Shown piece by piece: positions 11,823 through 22,229 of a DNA stretch of 64,000 bases. The notes under the pieces are model-generated. The model worked only from the letters and a program-made list of their open reading frames with translations. It was not told where the DNA came from and did no database searches. The stretch comes from Halictus rubicundus (taxonomy: Eukaryota > Arthropoda > Insecta > Hymenoptera > Halictidae). The DNA lies in the NCBI RefSeq assembly GCF_050948215.1, contig NC_135150.1, forward strand, positions 21,927,943 to 21,991,942. Reading direction: 5' to 3'. Numbering within the stretch: the first letter of the stretch is position 1; each line of letters begins with the position of its first letter. The position numbers were made by a program, and so were the translations under genes.

Positions 11823-12190
11823 CAGGGTGAGTCACCTAAGATTCTTACCTACAATATCTCCGTTGTTTTCTTTTTATTCTAATAGAAAAGATTTTTTTTC
11901 GAGGTTATATTTTCTGAAATCTTAAGGTTATCGTCGGTTTTTTAATGGTAGAATGCTGTATTTCGATCGGTATGTCGTAGCTAATAAATTAACAAATTCA
12001 GCCATGTATAATATATTGTCCTTCGAATGACCTTCGCAGAAGTTATTCCGACTACATCGCTCCACTTGAAAAATGAACAATGACCTTGAAATTTCGGAGA
12101 GTATAACCTTGAGAAAAAAATCCCTTCGTCACAATAATTTCCCGTTTTGATAAAACATATTCGTTTTCACAGAGATATTCATCACGTGTC
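11823..12190. mobile_element. Relic related to family H (CAGGGTG end)
   Basis: It begins CAGGGTGAGTCACC and contains GAGGTTATATTTTCTGAAAT followed by CTTAAGGTTATCG, which parallels AAGGTTATATTTTTTGAGAT at about 58430. A reversed partner block near 12080 (GACCTTGAAATTTCGGAGAG) gives it a partly palindromic layout like 33967-34168. No clear right terminus. Confidence 0.5.
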
Positions 12191-12328
12191 TGTCTAGATA
12201 TTACACAGCAGGGGTTTCAAGTATCTTTGAAAGATAAAATACCTTTCGAAGCGAACAATCGCGGCTCCGCATCGATTCGCAAGAGAAAACCGCATCAAGC
12301 AACACATTTTTCGAACAACCTCTTTTTC

Positions 12329-12361
12329 CGGGGAAGGGGGCAGGTGGGAGGGGGAGGGGGG
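12329..12361 (+). other. G-quadruplex-type G-run cluster
   Basis: At least five runs of three or more G separated by 1-5 bases on the plus strand. This fits the usual four-run G-quadruplex sequence rule. Folding and function are not shown. Confidence 0.6.
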
Positions 12362-13168
12362 TTGTAACATTCCATTGGAAACGTACCGCAAGGAAATTCA
12401 ACGGGCATCGCGGGCGCAAAAAGCACCATCGAGGGAGGACCAACCCCTAAACAAAAGTGGGTGCTGCTCCCAGACAAGCGTTCGCGCATTACTCAGGTGT
12501 ATCGCGAGGCGACCGAGCGAAGGTGCTAAAGCTATCGGGGTATTCGCCTGGTGTGTGGGGCCCCTCTCGGTTTCCCGTTTTATTGCAGCGTCCACGGGGC
12601 CGAGGAATTACGGGGCGGCGCCCTATCTCCGGCTGTGTGTTGTTCGCCGTAAAAAGTTTTAACTCGCGAGCCCTCGCGATGCGAAGCGACGAGGTGAAAG
12701 GGACGAGGCGGGAAACGGAACACCGGAGGAAAAACCGACCGGCGAGAGGGAAACAGAAATAAAACCGAAAAAGAGGAGAAAGGGGTGTAGTGGGACCGTA
12801 GGGGGAGAAAACAAAGCGAACGCGAAAGGGAAGACAGAAAAGAGGTAGAAAGAAAAAGAGGAAGAGAGAATAAGGGGTGGGTCTGCAGGAGGTTACAGCA
12901 GTAACGTGAATGAAATTAGGGTGTGAGGAGCGTTATTTTATATAAGTCAATGATCCTAGGAGACAGAATACTTTCTGTGGAAGTCTGAAAAACTCACAGG
13001 AGAATAATTGTATGCTGTTTATTGATCTTCTTTTCCAATGTTTCGCAGCCACTTGCATGAGTCGGCGAGTCTACAGTAATCCTTTGTGTACATCGATTTT
13101 TCACAATATTGGGGTATTTTCTTTATAGAACTAGATTCTGTGCCGACGTCTTAAATGATGAGAAAAGT
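12362..13168. other. GC-rich then purine-rich non-coding stretch
   Basis: CpG-rich to about 12680, then a strongly purine-biased tract (about 12690-12895). Long frames at 12375-12762 come from stop-poor sequence and show no domain. Confidence 0.4.
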
Positions 13169-13169
13169 A

Positions 13170-13205
13170 TACAGTGATTTCTCTATATATGTCGTCAAGG
13201 CCTGG
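13170..13205 (-). mobile_element. Family A end fragment
   Basis: TA + CAGTGATTTCTCTATATATG and then GTCGTCAAGGCCTGG, the terminal 34 bases of the element, ending abruptly. A 43-bp spacer separates it from the next full copy. That spacer matches sequence beside the family A copy in the Tc1 element at 53694-53740. Confidence 0.85.
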
Positions 13206-13248
13206 AAAATACAAAATACTATTTGCTAATGTCGTATATATAAAGAGT

Positions 13249-13463
13249 TACAGTGATTTCTCCATATATGTCGCCAAGGTCTAGATTATAAACGTCGCGG
13301 AATTATCCCCACTACCGCGGGGTATACCCCGTGAGGGGCCGCGAGGCACGAGAGGCCTCGGACACCGAGAAGTGTAAACACAACACAGCTCGGGTATGTC
13401 TCCTAGACGATACATGACGCTGACAAGACCCATGTTGTTGACATATATCGCGAATTCACTGTA
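13249..13463 (-). mobile_element. Family A MITE, full-length copy
   Basis: 211 bp between TA dinucleotides. The perfect central palindrome GGGGTATACCCC is at 13319-13330. It lies directly beside an end fragment of the same family in the same orientation. Confidence 0.92.
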
Positions 13464-14752
13464 TACTGGTCTTAGGTACGTAATTAAATATGTCGGAACT
13501 TCAGAAATCAGATGTACTGTCCTGATGTCGTCAATATATCGACACTCATCGACACGTTTACATGTTTTATACAGTGGACGATTATATCATCGGTATATTG
13601 CTGATTTATATAAAAATTATCTGCATTAATTACAAGTTACAAGTGATACATAAACATTTATTTCCTTTTTAAAACACACAGTTCTGCATTTGATCTACTC
13701 GTTTCCATCATGAACGCATAAAATCCGAAGTCTAATCACGATTGGATCATCAGCGTCACTGAACAACATCATCCATTGTACGACCAATAAATATATTTTA
13801 TACGACTCTAATAATTCGATCACAGAGCGTGTACGCGTCGAAATAGGAAAAAGGGGGGAACAAAGCGAACGGCAAAAGGAGGATTGCACGGGGTACGAGA
13901 AAAAAAGCAAACAACGGTGGTGAATTCGAGGAACGGGGCGGACACGGTGGGAAACGGGCGTGAATCTACAGCTCGGAGGATCCACGCTCGGCCCTGTTCC
14001 CTTTATCTTTCAACCGCCTCCCACCCTCTCCCCGTCCTGCCCCCGTGCACAGGAAGCGCGCAGGAATTTCCTGTTCGGGTGGTAGTTCGTCCCCCGGACA
14101 AAATAGACGTCAACGCAGTCTGGTTGCTGAGTTATGCGAACTTGGCGGGATTCGTTTAGCGAAGGAGACGACGACAACGACAGCGCCCCGACGCTATCAA
14201 TGGCCCGTAACTCCCGGCGCAAAACCACCCCCTTTAGCGCAACTATCCCCTTCGTCGTTCCCGCGATCCGCCCGCTACCTCTGAATCCAATATCACCGTG
14301 TATCGTACCAACTATTGCAAACAGCCGTGCGCCGAACCGTCGCGAAGCTTCTATCGGGTTGCGACACACGACCAGACTCAAAATAACCTCGACGAAACCG
14401 AGCCTCCTCCCACCCCCCACCCTCTCTTTGCAGTTCTGGGCCACCTACAAAGGGACAGTTTTCTACAAAATTCTTTATCTCTGGAACAAACAATGAATCG
14501 CGGTGCATAGGGATTCGAGGACGGTTCCTCGATTCTTTGGGAAATTGGGGTTAATGGGCGTATGAGGGAAGGTGATGACGGTAAGATGACATTTTTGGCA
14601 CGTCTATAGTACTCACGAATTTTAATGTTTTTAGGGACGTCTACAAAAAATATTGACTTATGGTTTTTAACGCAGACGTCTATAATTCTGGAAAGTTTGA
14701 GAATGCTACAAATACACTACAAACTCCTGCAACTTCTCCTGCATGGCTAATA
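13464..14752. other. Non-coding stretch with a family C fragment
   Basis: A family C end lies at about 13690-13735 (CATGAACGCATAAAATCCGA). The CpG-rich part 13850-14450 has long frames on both strands (for example 14010-14444 minus and 14134-14496 plus) with no recognisable domain; mutual overlap argues against coding. Confidence 0.4.
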
Positions 14753-14967
14753 TTACCCCCTTGCACTCGGAGCTATTTGTCCAAACATTTCCTCCGACCT
14801 AGAATATTTCCATTAAATATGATTTGTATCATTTCGTGAATATGACACAATACTTCATACATTACTTAAATTTTCAGAGGTTTGTTAACTACATATTTAA
14901 TAATGTCAACAATATTTTGAATGATGATATTTTTAGCTCAGAGTCGCCATTCGGGTACAAAGGTTAA
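14753..14967. mobile_element. Family E MITE (piggyBac-like), diverged copy
   Basis: The left end reads TTACCCCCTTGCACTCGG (one base off TTAA) and the right end CATTCGGGTACAAAGGTTAA. Internal blocks such as ATTTAATAATGTCAACAATA match the better copies at 26087 and 28662. TTAA target plus CCC-starting inverted ends is typical of piggyBac-type elements; that class assignment is an inference. Confidence 0.7.
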
Positions 14968-15996
14968 ATTTAGACAGTCCTTATTTCAAAATTTTTGAAT
15001 ACCATAAATTTTCCAACCGATCTACAAACCATTCGATGGATATCAGGGTGGCTGGAAACCACGGATATCAGGCTGATAATGGTCTAACCTCTAGGCTGAA
15101 GGAATTTCCGTCTTACCTGAAACACAAAAGACAAAATTCGTTCTGATAAATCTGAGCAATTGTATGTACCATATCTGTTAAAAAAAAAACCCTAAAATCT
15201 ACCGGCAATTCGATAGAGATCAAAGTGCCCGAGTGCATCGGTATCACACTGATACCGGTTTAACCCCTTGCACTAAGATTTATTTTACGGATTCAGCGAT
15301 TAGAACTTTTTTGTAATTCGTAGTTTCCCAAAAAAGAAAGGAGAAAATTTATATCTATTCTATGCCTACATGTTCTTCAATAGCTGTACATTAAGAACGC
15401 CAAAATAGAATTTTATTTCGGTTTAAAGGAAAATAATAACAAATTCAACATATTTATTAGACTCTGTTCAGAATCTTCATCACGAGTATGACTTGATATT
15501 CTAGGGTAAGGGGTTAACTTCACAGCCGGAGGAATGTCTCAGTCGTGCCTAAACAGACACAATACAACATTTGTCGTGAAAAATCTGAAGAAAAACTGTA
15601 CAATGCCTAGTAGGAAAAGCAGGAGTCTACGAACAGTTCTACAGAGGTCAGAGTGGCTGGAAGAAGAGATACGAGGCAGACAGCGGTTCAAGCTCAGGGT
15701 CCAAGGTATTTGTCGTCGTACCGTAAACAGTTGATGTAAGAATGTTCAGCGGGGGGTTGTGCTCGGGGTCGAGTCGAATAAGACGGCAGTTGGCGGTCGG
15801 CCAATAAAAGAATGAACCAACAGGCACGTGAAGGATTTTCTCCGTTAATGAAGAACAGAACGGATTAGTTGTTCCCGTAGCAGCGGGAAACACTGGCGCA
15901 CGGCCGGAGAAAATGCGGCCCGAAAAAGGTGGCTGGATCGGGGCCAACCTACCAAACCCCCTTTCAACTATCCCCCTCTGTTTCAGTCTCGAGCCT
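14968..15996. other. Non-coding stretch, no gene seen
   Basis: Two loosely similar blocks (about 15020-15095 and 15195-15280: ATCTACAAACCATTCGATGG...GATATCAGGCTGATAATGG and a variant ending GATACCGGTTTAACC) suggest a decayed local duplication. No gene is recognised. Confidence 0.35.
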
Positions 15997-16030
15997 CCTC
16001 TCTCTCTCTCTCTTTCTCTCTCCCTCTCTC
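15997..16030. repeat. (CT)n microsatellite
   Basis: TC-dinucleotide run with one TTT interruption. Confidence 0.95.
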
Positions 16031-16768
16031 CCGTTCCGAAACGTTTTTCTAATAAAGGATTCTTATTTAAAGGACAAACGTAGCCTCGGCGACGCGTTTA
16101 CTCTCTGCCTCTTTCCCCTCGAGAGGCGGGCCGAGTCGGGCCGAGTCGAGCGACCCGATTTGTTAATGAGAAACTTAGATTAACGACTCGCCGGGAGTTC
16201 CTACGGATTCGTTCGGCAACACGGCGAGCAATCTTGTGCCAAAATCAGATACACCGTCGCGCAACTTCCACCGCCAGACAAATTAGATTCCCCGAGTTCG
16301 CAATGAAACGGTACACGGGCCGCAGTATTAATTGGTAGTTAAGCCCGTTCCAAAGCAGACACCGCGCATCTTGTTATCAATGAGAAAGTCAGCCGCCCCT
16401 CTACCGTCTCCTACTCCTTCCCCTCGTCCCCACTTTTAGCAATTATTCATCGGGGATCATCGTTCATCCGTCACTCTCTGCGGGCTCTCCGTGTGGTAGA
16501 GCCCTTTCGACGGAACACTGTCTTTTCGTCTCATCTGCACTTTTGTCTTCATTTTAGAGTGCTAAATTGTTGCATGGAAACAGTAGAGAATATATACTGA
16601 CCCACTGTTTAATATACTGGAGAATGATTCTTAACACGTTTAAAAATGTTGAGAAAGGTTTTTATTCGTTTGTAAGGGTTTGTGAATGGCTGGGTAAAGA
16701 TGGGTTGTTTTAAGTATTACTTAACGAATTTATTCTACAATAATATTTGACAGATGCTTTGATATAAT
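16031..16768. other. Non-coding stretch, no gene seen
   Basis: CpG-rich to about 16550, then AT-rich. No ORF, RNA gene or repeat is recognised. Confidence 0.4.
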
Positions 16769-16970
16769 TAGACTGCGGATGTTATCCATTCATGACAAAA
16801 ATGAGTAGGTGCAATTTAAAAATGTGAATAGGTTCAAAGAATTCGAGAATGTCGATATATTATTCTTATCATATTACTATTACTAATGACGAAAATAAAT
16901 GTTTACTTAACTCCTGTATCTTGTAATGGATGCATACAAATTTTATTTTGCATAAAGATCCGCAGTATAG
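16769..16970 (-). mobile_element. Family C element, two-ended copy
   Basis: After TA it begins GACTGCGGATGTTATCCATT and ends TTTTGCATAAAGATCCGCAG, the inverted counterpart. About 200 bp, no coding capacity. Both ends are present, making it one of four copies that define the family boundaries. Confidence 0.65.
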
Positions 16971-18058
16971 TTATAATATATAATTCTATTAATTGCGGAC
17001 GACGTTACAACGCAACTTCAACTAATAATCCCGATCCGCGACAACTCGAACGTTCACCTCGGGTCAAAGAGGACCCGCATTCGTCATCACGGCGTTAATA
17101 ACGTTCTAGGCCTCTGTAAAAACGCGCGCGGGGCGCGAGGCACCTGGAGCCGGGGCCGAAAACGCGGGATGATGGATGAACGGGCTGGAAGTGCAATATT
17201 TCAAGAAGTTACGTAGCACCGGAAGCTACTTTGTAACTCGAGGAACAACTCTCGGGTTGAACAACGGTCCGCACGCCGGTGAATTATGATTACGGTACAA
17301 ATTCGAAGAAGAAGTTCTCCTGGGATGGTAGCACGCGCTTCACTATCCCCGGGACGTTTGCAGCACGGGCCTCGGGTTGATTCGTTTATCACGGTGGTTA
17401 CTCAAAGGCAAATACAGAACTGCCGAGAGAGGGATCACAGAACAGGAGAGACGGAGGAAACACGGGGTCATGGCTAAGGCAACGAGACGCAGAGTCGAAC
17501 ACAGATCGGACAGGAGAACTTCGAATCCGCCAAAGTCACTCAACGCACGCTTTGAGGCTAAAGCTTCGCCCGCTGTTCGACGTTGATCTCTCGAGGTATA
17601 TACGGCTCGGCTGCAACAGTTGCCGTCAAGTATCATCAATTACAGCAAGTATTCCGGCGTCCGTCAAGCCTGGCAGGGAGGCGAGACGAGCATCGTCGAC
17701 GTCGCCGTCGCCGTCGCCGTCGGGGTCAGACACCCGAGTTCCGCGTGTGTCAGCCGCGCTGTTCCACAGAGTCTGCGCTCTCTCTCTCTCTCTCTCACTC
17801 TCTCTCACTCTGTGTGAGCTGTCCGTTCGATTTTCAGGACAACCTGCTACCTGCCCGACTTGCTTGCTCTTCTCTGCCCAGCCTGGTCCATCGGGAATTT
17901 CAAAAACAGGGTCGGGCATGTCGTGTATCCGCAATGAGCCGCGGCTCCGACAGCCTCGACAGAATGATACTGACGAGCACCACCGAGGAAGTCATGCTTA
18001 GAATAACCTTCGGAGGAACGAGCTGGAAAGTCGACGAGAACGTTCGTTAGTAACCCAA
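16971..18058. other. CpG-rich block with (CT)n and a short ATG frame
   Basis: GC-rich DNA with a GTCGCC hexamer run (about 17698-17722) and a CT run (17777-17812). A 38-codon ATG frame at 17934-18050 has a plausible start context and no repeat content, but no recognised homology. Longer frames here include the microsatellite and are not credible. Confidence 0.35.
17777..17812. repeat. (CT)n microsatellite
   Basis: CT run with two ACT interruptions. Confidence 0.93.
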
Positions 18059-18311
18059 TACAGTGTTTTCTCGATATATGTCATCAACACGGGTCTTGGT
18101 CGCGACATACATCGTCCAGGAGATACTATTCTTTGATCCACGCTGAACGTCGTACCCGAACCGTATTATGTTTACACTCCTCGGCGTCCGAGGACTCTCG
18201 ACCTTCGCGACCCCTCGCGGGGTATACCTCGAGGTAGTGGGGATAGTTCTACTAGGCTAGTTCGACTTTTATCGGCCAGGTATTTGCGAGATATATCGAG
18301 GAAAAACTGTA
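18059..18311 (+). mobile_element. Family A MITE, longest and diverged copy
   Basis: About 250 bp. The left end is CAGTGTTTTCTCGATATATG and the right end is degraded (GAGGAAAAACTG + TA). It contains an extra stretch around 18125-18165 not seen in other copies. Many substitutions suggest it is old. Confidence 0.85.
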
Positions 18312-18864
18312 GATAGAGGATCTGGTAGACAGATAGACCCTGTGTTAATCTTCTCTCACAGCATCTTTTTCTCTTCGCTACACAGTTTCAGATTCGAGCA
18401 AACGAATCGTGGATATGTTGCTTGAAAGGGTTGAAATATTGGTTATGCGCAAGGGTAGCAACAGACTCATATGAGGGGGTGACAGAGGAAGCTGATAACA
18501 TGAATGCGATAGTGGTCGAAGAAAGTTTCCAGCATGCAAATGGTGGGTGGTAACGGTACCGGGTTAATTGTAAAGCAGGGAAAGGAAGAGGCCGGGAGAA
18601 GACGTCTTTGACGGGGCTAGTCGGTGGGGGGAGGGGGGGGGGGGACGCGAGAGAGGAGCAAGTTGATGAAGTTTCTGACAGTTCCCGGGGTCAGTCTCCC
18701 TGATAGCGGCCGGTTGGTTAGCGATGCCGTGGATAGCGCGGATAGGGGGTGGTTCTCGCTGACGGTCGTCGTCGAAACACGGGAAAACACGAAGAGCGGG
18801 ATGAAGTTGCGAGAGGGACAGAGAGGAACAAGATACAAGGGACAGGGAATATATGAAGAATGGA

Positions 18865-18867
<3 letters not shown>
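18312..18867. other. Non-coding stretch with a G-rich run
   Basis: A G-run cluster at about 18624-18643 could form a G-quadruplex on the plus strand. The ORF 18624-18974 starts in the G-run, crosses the GA repeat and is not credible. Confidence 0.4.

Positions 18868-18898
<31 letters not shown>
18868..18898. repeat. (GA)n microsatellite
   Basis: Pure GA run. Confidence 0.95.
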
Positions 18899-18901
<3 letters not shown>

Positions 18902-19805
18902 GGATGGTGATACAGGGATTGGGGGTTTCGTGGGAGAGAGGGTAAACGGAAGCCGGAGGAGGGAGCTGTCATAGCCGAAAGTTACCCCAATCCTCGGTAA
19001 ACTCTGCGAGAGAGCAGACCCTTAGACGAGCCACGAGGGTCTCCGGCAGAGAGTAGGTTGTACCACCGTGGCGTTGCTCGCAAGGTGGGGGAGGCTCAAG
19101 TTCCTAACGAGACACGCCGTGCTCAGCCATGAAACGAACTCAACCACCCTCGAAGCATCAGCAAGCCCGACAGCGAGCGACGAGGACACCGAGCCGGCCG
19201 ACGACGTCGAAAACGAGCCAGAAGGGCCCGAGAACCAGGCTCCCGTGAAACACGAGTATGAGCAACCTCGGCATCGGTAGCCATTACAAGCCACGTCAAC
19301 GCTGACTAATCGTGCTACTTCGACGTGAGGTCCGGAATCTCGTTTTTACCGGAGTCTTTGCCCTCTGGTTCAACCGGCTACCTCGGTTCCGGAGGGTGGG
19401 GGGAGGGATGGACAACAAATAGAACCACCGCCGAGCAACTTACAACAGCACCAACGTCTATCATTCTTACTGGCGCCTAGACGCTGGAGAGCTTCCTTAT
19501 TTGTAACCGCGAGCCTCTCTTATGGGAGGAACAAAGAGTTCCGGCAAAAAGGGACCCGGGGAGTTAATGAGAAACCTGCTGGCGAAGAAAGCGTCTGACT
19601 GATGGGGCTTTGTTGATGATCGCGAGGTGAATGTTGCGGGAATTGGGCGAGAGTTTGGCGGTGGGTGGGTTCGTTGTGGTTAAAATTTTGCTTGTGCGAT
19701 TCCATCCGTATCGATCAGTCAACAGCTGGGACCATAACTGTTATAACCAAAAAGAAAAAAAATCATGGAATAACAAGTATTTCATCGAATCATCATCAAA
19801 TAAGG
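18899..19805. other. Non-coding stretch with an acidic open frame
   Basis: The frame 19057-19280 lacks an ATG (a GTG lies at 19068) and encodes an Asp/Glu/Pro/Ala-rich segment without repeats. It might be an exon fragment, but no splice sites or homology support that. No other gene is seen. Confidence 0.3.
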
Positions 19806-20004
19806 ATTATGAGTAACCGACAATGTTTTCTCTTGTTGATAAATGTTATCGTTGAGAGAAATTTATTTCGCTCGTTTATAACAGTTATCGATAAGAGAAA
19901 ATTATTTGAATCGCTCATAACAGTTATCAATGAGATAAATTTATTTCGATCGCTCATAACAGTTATCAATGAGGGAAGTTCATTTCGATCGCACATAACA
20001 TATA
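19806..20004. repeat. 39-bp minisatellite, about five units
   Basis: GTTATC-starting units begin at 19845, 19884, 19923 and 19962, exactly 39 bp apart, with a degraded unit before them. Consensus parts are GTTATCAATGAGAGAAATTT and ATTTCGATCGCTCATAACA. Because 39 is a multiple of three, the array is open on both strands and gives 13-residue peptide repeats each way. It ends 22 bases before a mariner-like end at 20027. Confidence 0.85.
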
Positions 20005-20026
20005 TTGGCGAAGGAAATTTGAAATA

Positions 20027-20157
20027 TTAGGGGTACCCATAAGTAATCAATTATTTGCAAAGAATTTGTTTTGCCTATAGTTCTGTCCCGATCGTTGAAG
20101 GGGAAACACGTATTCTTTTACAGTTTTCGGTAAAGCAGCCTCTGTTCAAAATATTCT
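20027..20157 (+). mobile_element. Mariner-like 5' end fragment, copy 1
   Basis: It begins TTAGGGGTACCCATAAGTAA after a TA, similar to mariner termini that read TTAGGT...CATAAGT. The 131 bp are about 95 percent identical by eye to 49408-49541, and both copies stop at the same point (AAAATATTCTAA). Shared breakpoints suggest a short non-autonomous derivative. Confidence 0.7.
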
Positions 20158-22049
20158 AAAAAGTATAATTTTTTCGTTGATGTGCCCCCAACGGATCCAA
20201 GAGGACCGCGAAATTTCTAATTGTCACGACGTCGTGACAGGACCATTTTTCACTAGCAAGTAGCCGTCGCAGCCGGGAGATAGCATCGTCGCGAAGACAA
20301 TGAGAGCGTAGCCGGGTGATTATTAAAAAGCGAGGGACCATCAAACGAGCAGCTAATAAACGGGTAATTAAGGAATGTCTTTGGCATCGGCGGGGAGAGG
20401 GTAAATCATTGTTTACCGTGCACAATGGCGTGGCTAAACTTCGCTAAAACTTCGAAAGCCCTTTCCCGACCCGGCTGCGACCGTCTTAATGGATCCCGAC
20501 GGTGTACAGAGCTATACGAATCCAACGAACCGTCAGAGTCCCGACTACCTTGAACCCGTTCGAGGGAAATTATTCCTCGTTGATGAACCCCCGGGAATTC
20601 CCACCAAAAAACCAATTCCGGAACTCTGGAATAAATCTTGCAAAAATATATGCAAGCCACAATACGCTTCTGGACTTACATATGCACTACTGTCTTCCCC
20701 AGCTCGGTGAACGCATTGATTGCTGACTCAATGATCACAAAAATCGGGTAAAGTCAAAGCAATTTATCTAATAAAACGAAAACTGAGAAGTGAAGATCTT
20801 TGTGCAAAATAAAAATTGTTCGCACTAATTGCAATACGTAGGAATTTATTTCTCTTTTCAGTGGTTTTATTTAATCGTAAGAAATGAATTGGCATTCCTA
20901 AACTCCTTTCAAATTATACTCGCCCATAGTTAAGATTTATGGTGTCAATTAGTTTCTCAATCCTTTTAGATTTCGCAAAAGCAAATTCGGTACACTTCAG
21001 CACAAATCAGTTAAATTTAAGTGACATGGCAGTCAATAAAGTGTTCGAGGACTGAATTGTCTCATTTCTCATGCTGAATAGCTTGCGCTACGTCTTTGGA
21101 GCCTCTCAATTATAAGTATACAATGAACCAAAATTTTCTTTTCGATACAGACCATTATCGGCGTCAAAGTAGTTGTAGTTACGGCTTCATAAAAGGAACG
21201 ACAAGGGGAGGGGTTAAGGGGAACGTTCTACCGTGTCGGACGCACGTGTTAAAAAATTGTCGCGGCCCTGGTCCTTTCATTGTCAGAGTCATTAGCCCCG
21301 GCCACAGACGTCCGAAATCAGGGGTCGGCTGTTGAATGGGTCCGCTAATTGCCGGCGGGTCTTGTCACAATGCATCGGCCCCGATTCTATGAGCCGTCGA
21401 TGCATTCTTCTCGCTTTCGCCGGTTCAGCCGGTTCCCGCGTTCTCGGACCGTGCTTTCTTGGCACCAGCAGCACCGGCCAGCTCCTCTTCCCCATTGACA
21501 GGTGAAAGGGGAACCAACGAACGGGATCTGTGCCTCGAGTACAAATCTCTGCGGCTTGGCGCGAGATTACCACGATTCTGCATTAAAGTCGATTCAAATC
21601 CCGCGGAAATATTTTCTTTACCGCGGGAGACACCCTCGGCGAACGTGGCGACGAGAACTGTGCGAGTTTCGTTGATTCTGTTTCGCTTTGGGGATAGAGA
21701 CAGAGAAAAGTGGTTTGCAAAGGTCACTGGAATTATCGGAAGGGATTTTAGATGGCTCAAAATTGTTTTTAACCCGGTTAAGATAGCGCTACACAGTAAA
21801 TTTTGCGAGCTTTTGGTAAAAATAAGTGAACAAAATTGTGAGTGGCGTTATATTGTAAAGAGGAAAAATGTATTCCTTTTTAACCTGAAAAATCTCGAAC
21901 TTGAAGACCCCTCGAAATTCAATAAAGTCAAAGTAATTTATATAATGAAACCAAAATTGAAAAGATAAAATTAATTACAGTAGATTGCAAAATTAGTCAT
22001 AAAATTCAAGTTTCTAAACTTAGTCAAAGAATAATGTCACCGGTACATA
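20158..22049. other. Non-coding stretch with a family C fragment
   Basis: A family C end lies at about 20790-20830 (AGATCTTTGTGCAAAATAAA). The 169-codon frame 21459-21968 is GC-rich at first and AT-rich later, with no domain recognised. No gene is called. Confidence 0.4.
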
Positions 22050-22229
22050 TACAGTGAATTCTCGATATATGTCAACAACACGGGTCTTGCCAGCGTCGTA
22101 TATCGTCTAGGACACACGCCCGAGCCTTGTTGTGTTTACACCCCGCACTGGGTATACCCCGCGGTAGTGGGGATAATTCCGCGAAATTTATCGTCCAGGC
22201 CTTGGCGACATATATAGAAAAATCACTGT
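22050..22229 (+). mobile_element. Family A MITE, shortened copy
   Basis: About 177 bp, TA + CAGTGAATTCTCGATATATG on the left and AAAATCACTG on the right, where the flanking TA has become TG. The GTCCGAGGCC block is missing compared with full-length copies. Confidence 0.9.

Noticed and set aside
19806..20004. CRISPR-like 39-bp periodic array
   Set aside because: The whole 39-bp unit repeats, so there are no spacers. It is a minisatellite.
21459..21968. 169-codon plus frame
   Set aside because: Abrupt composition change midway and no homology recognised.
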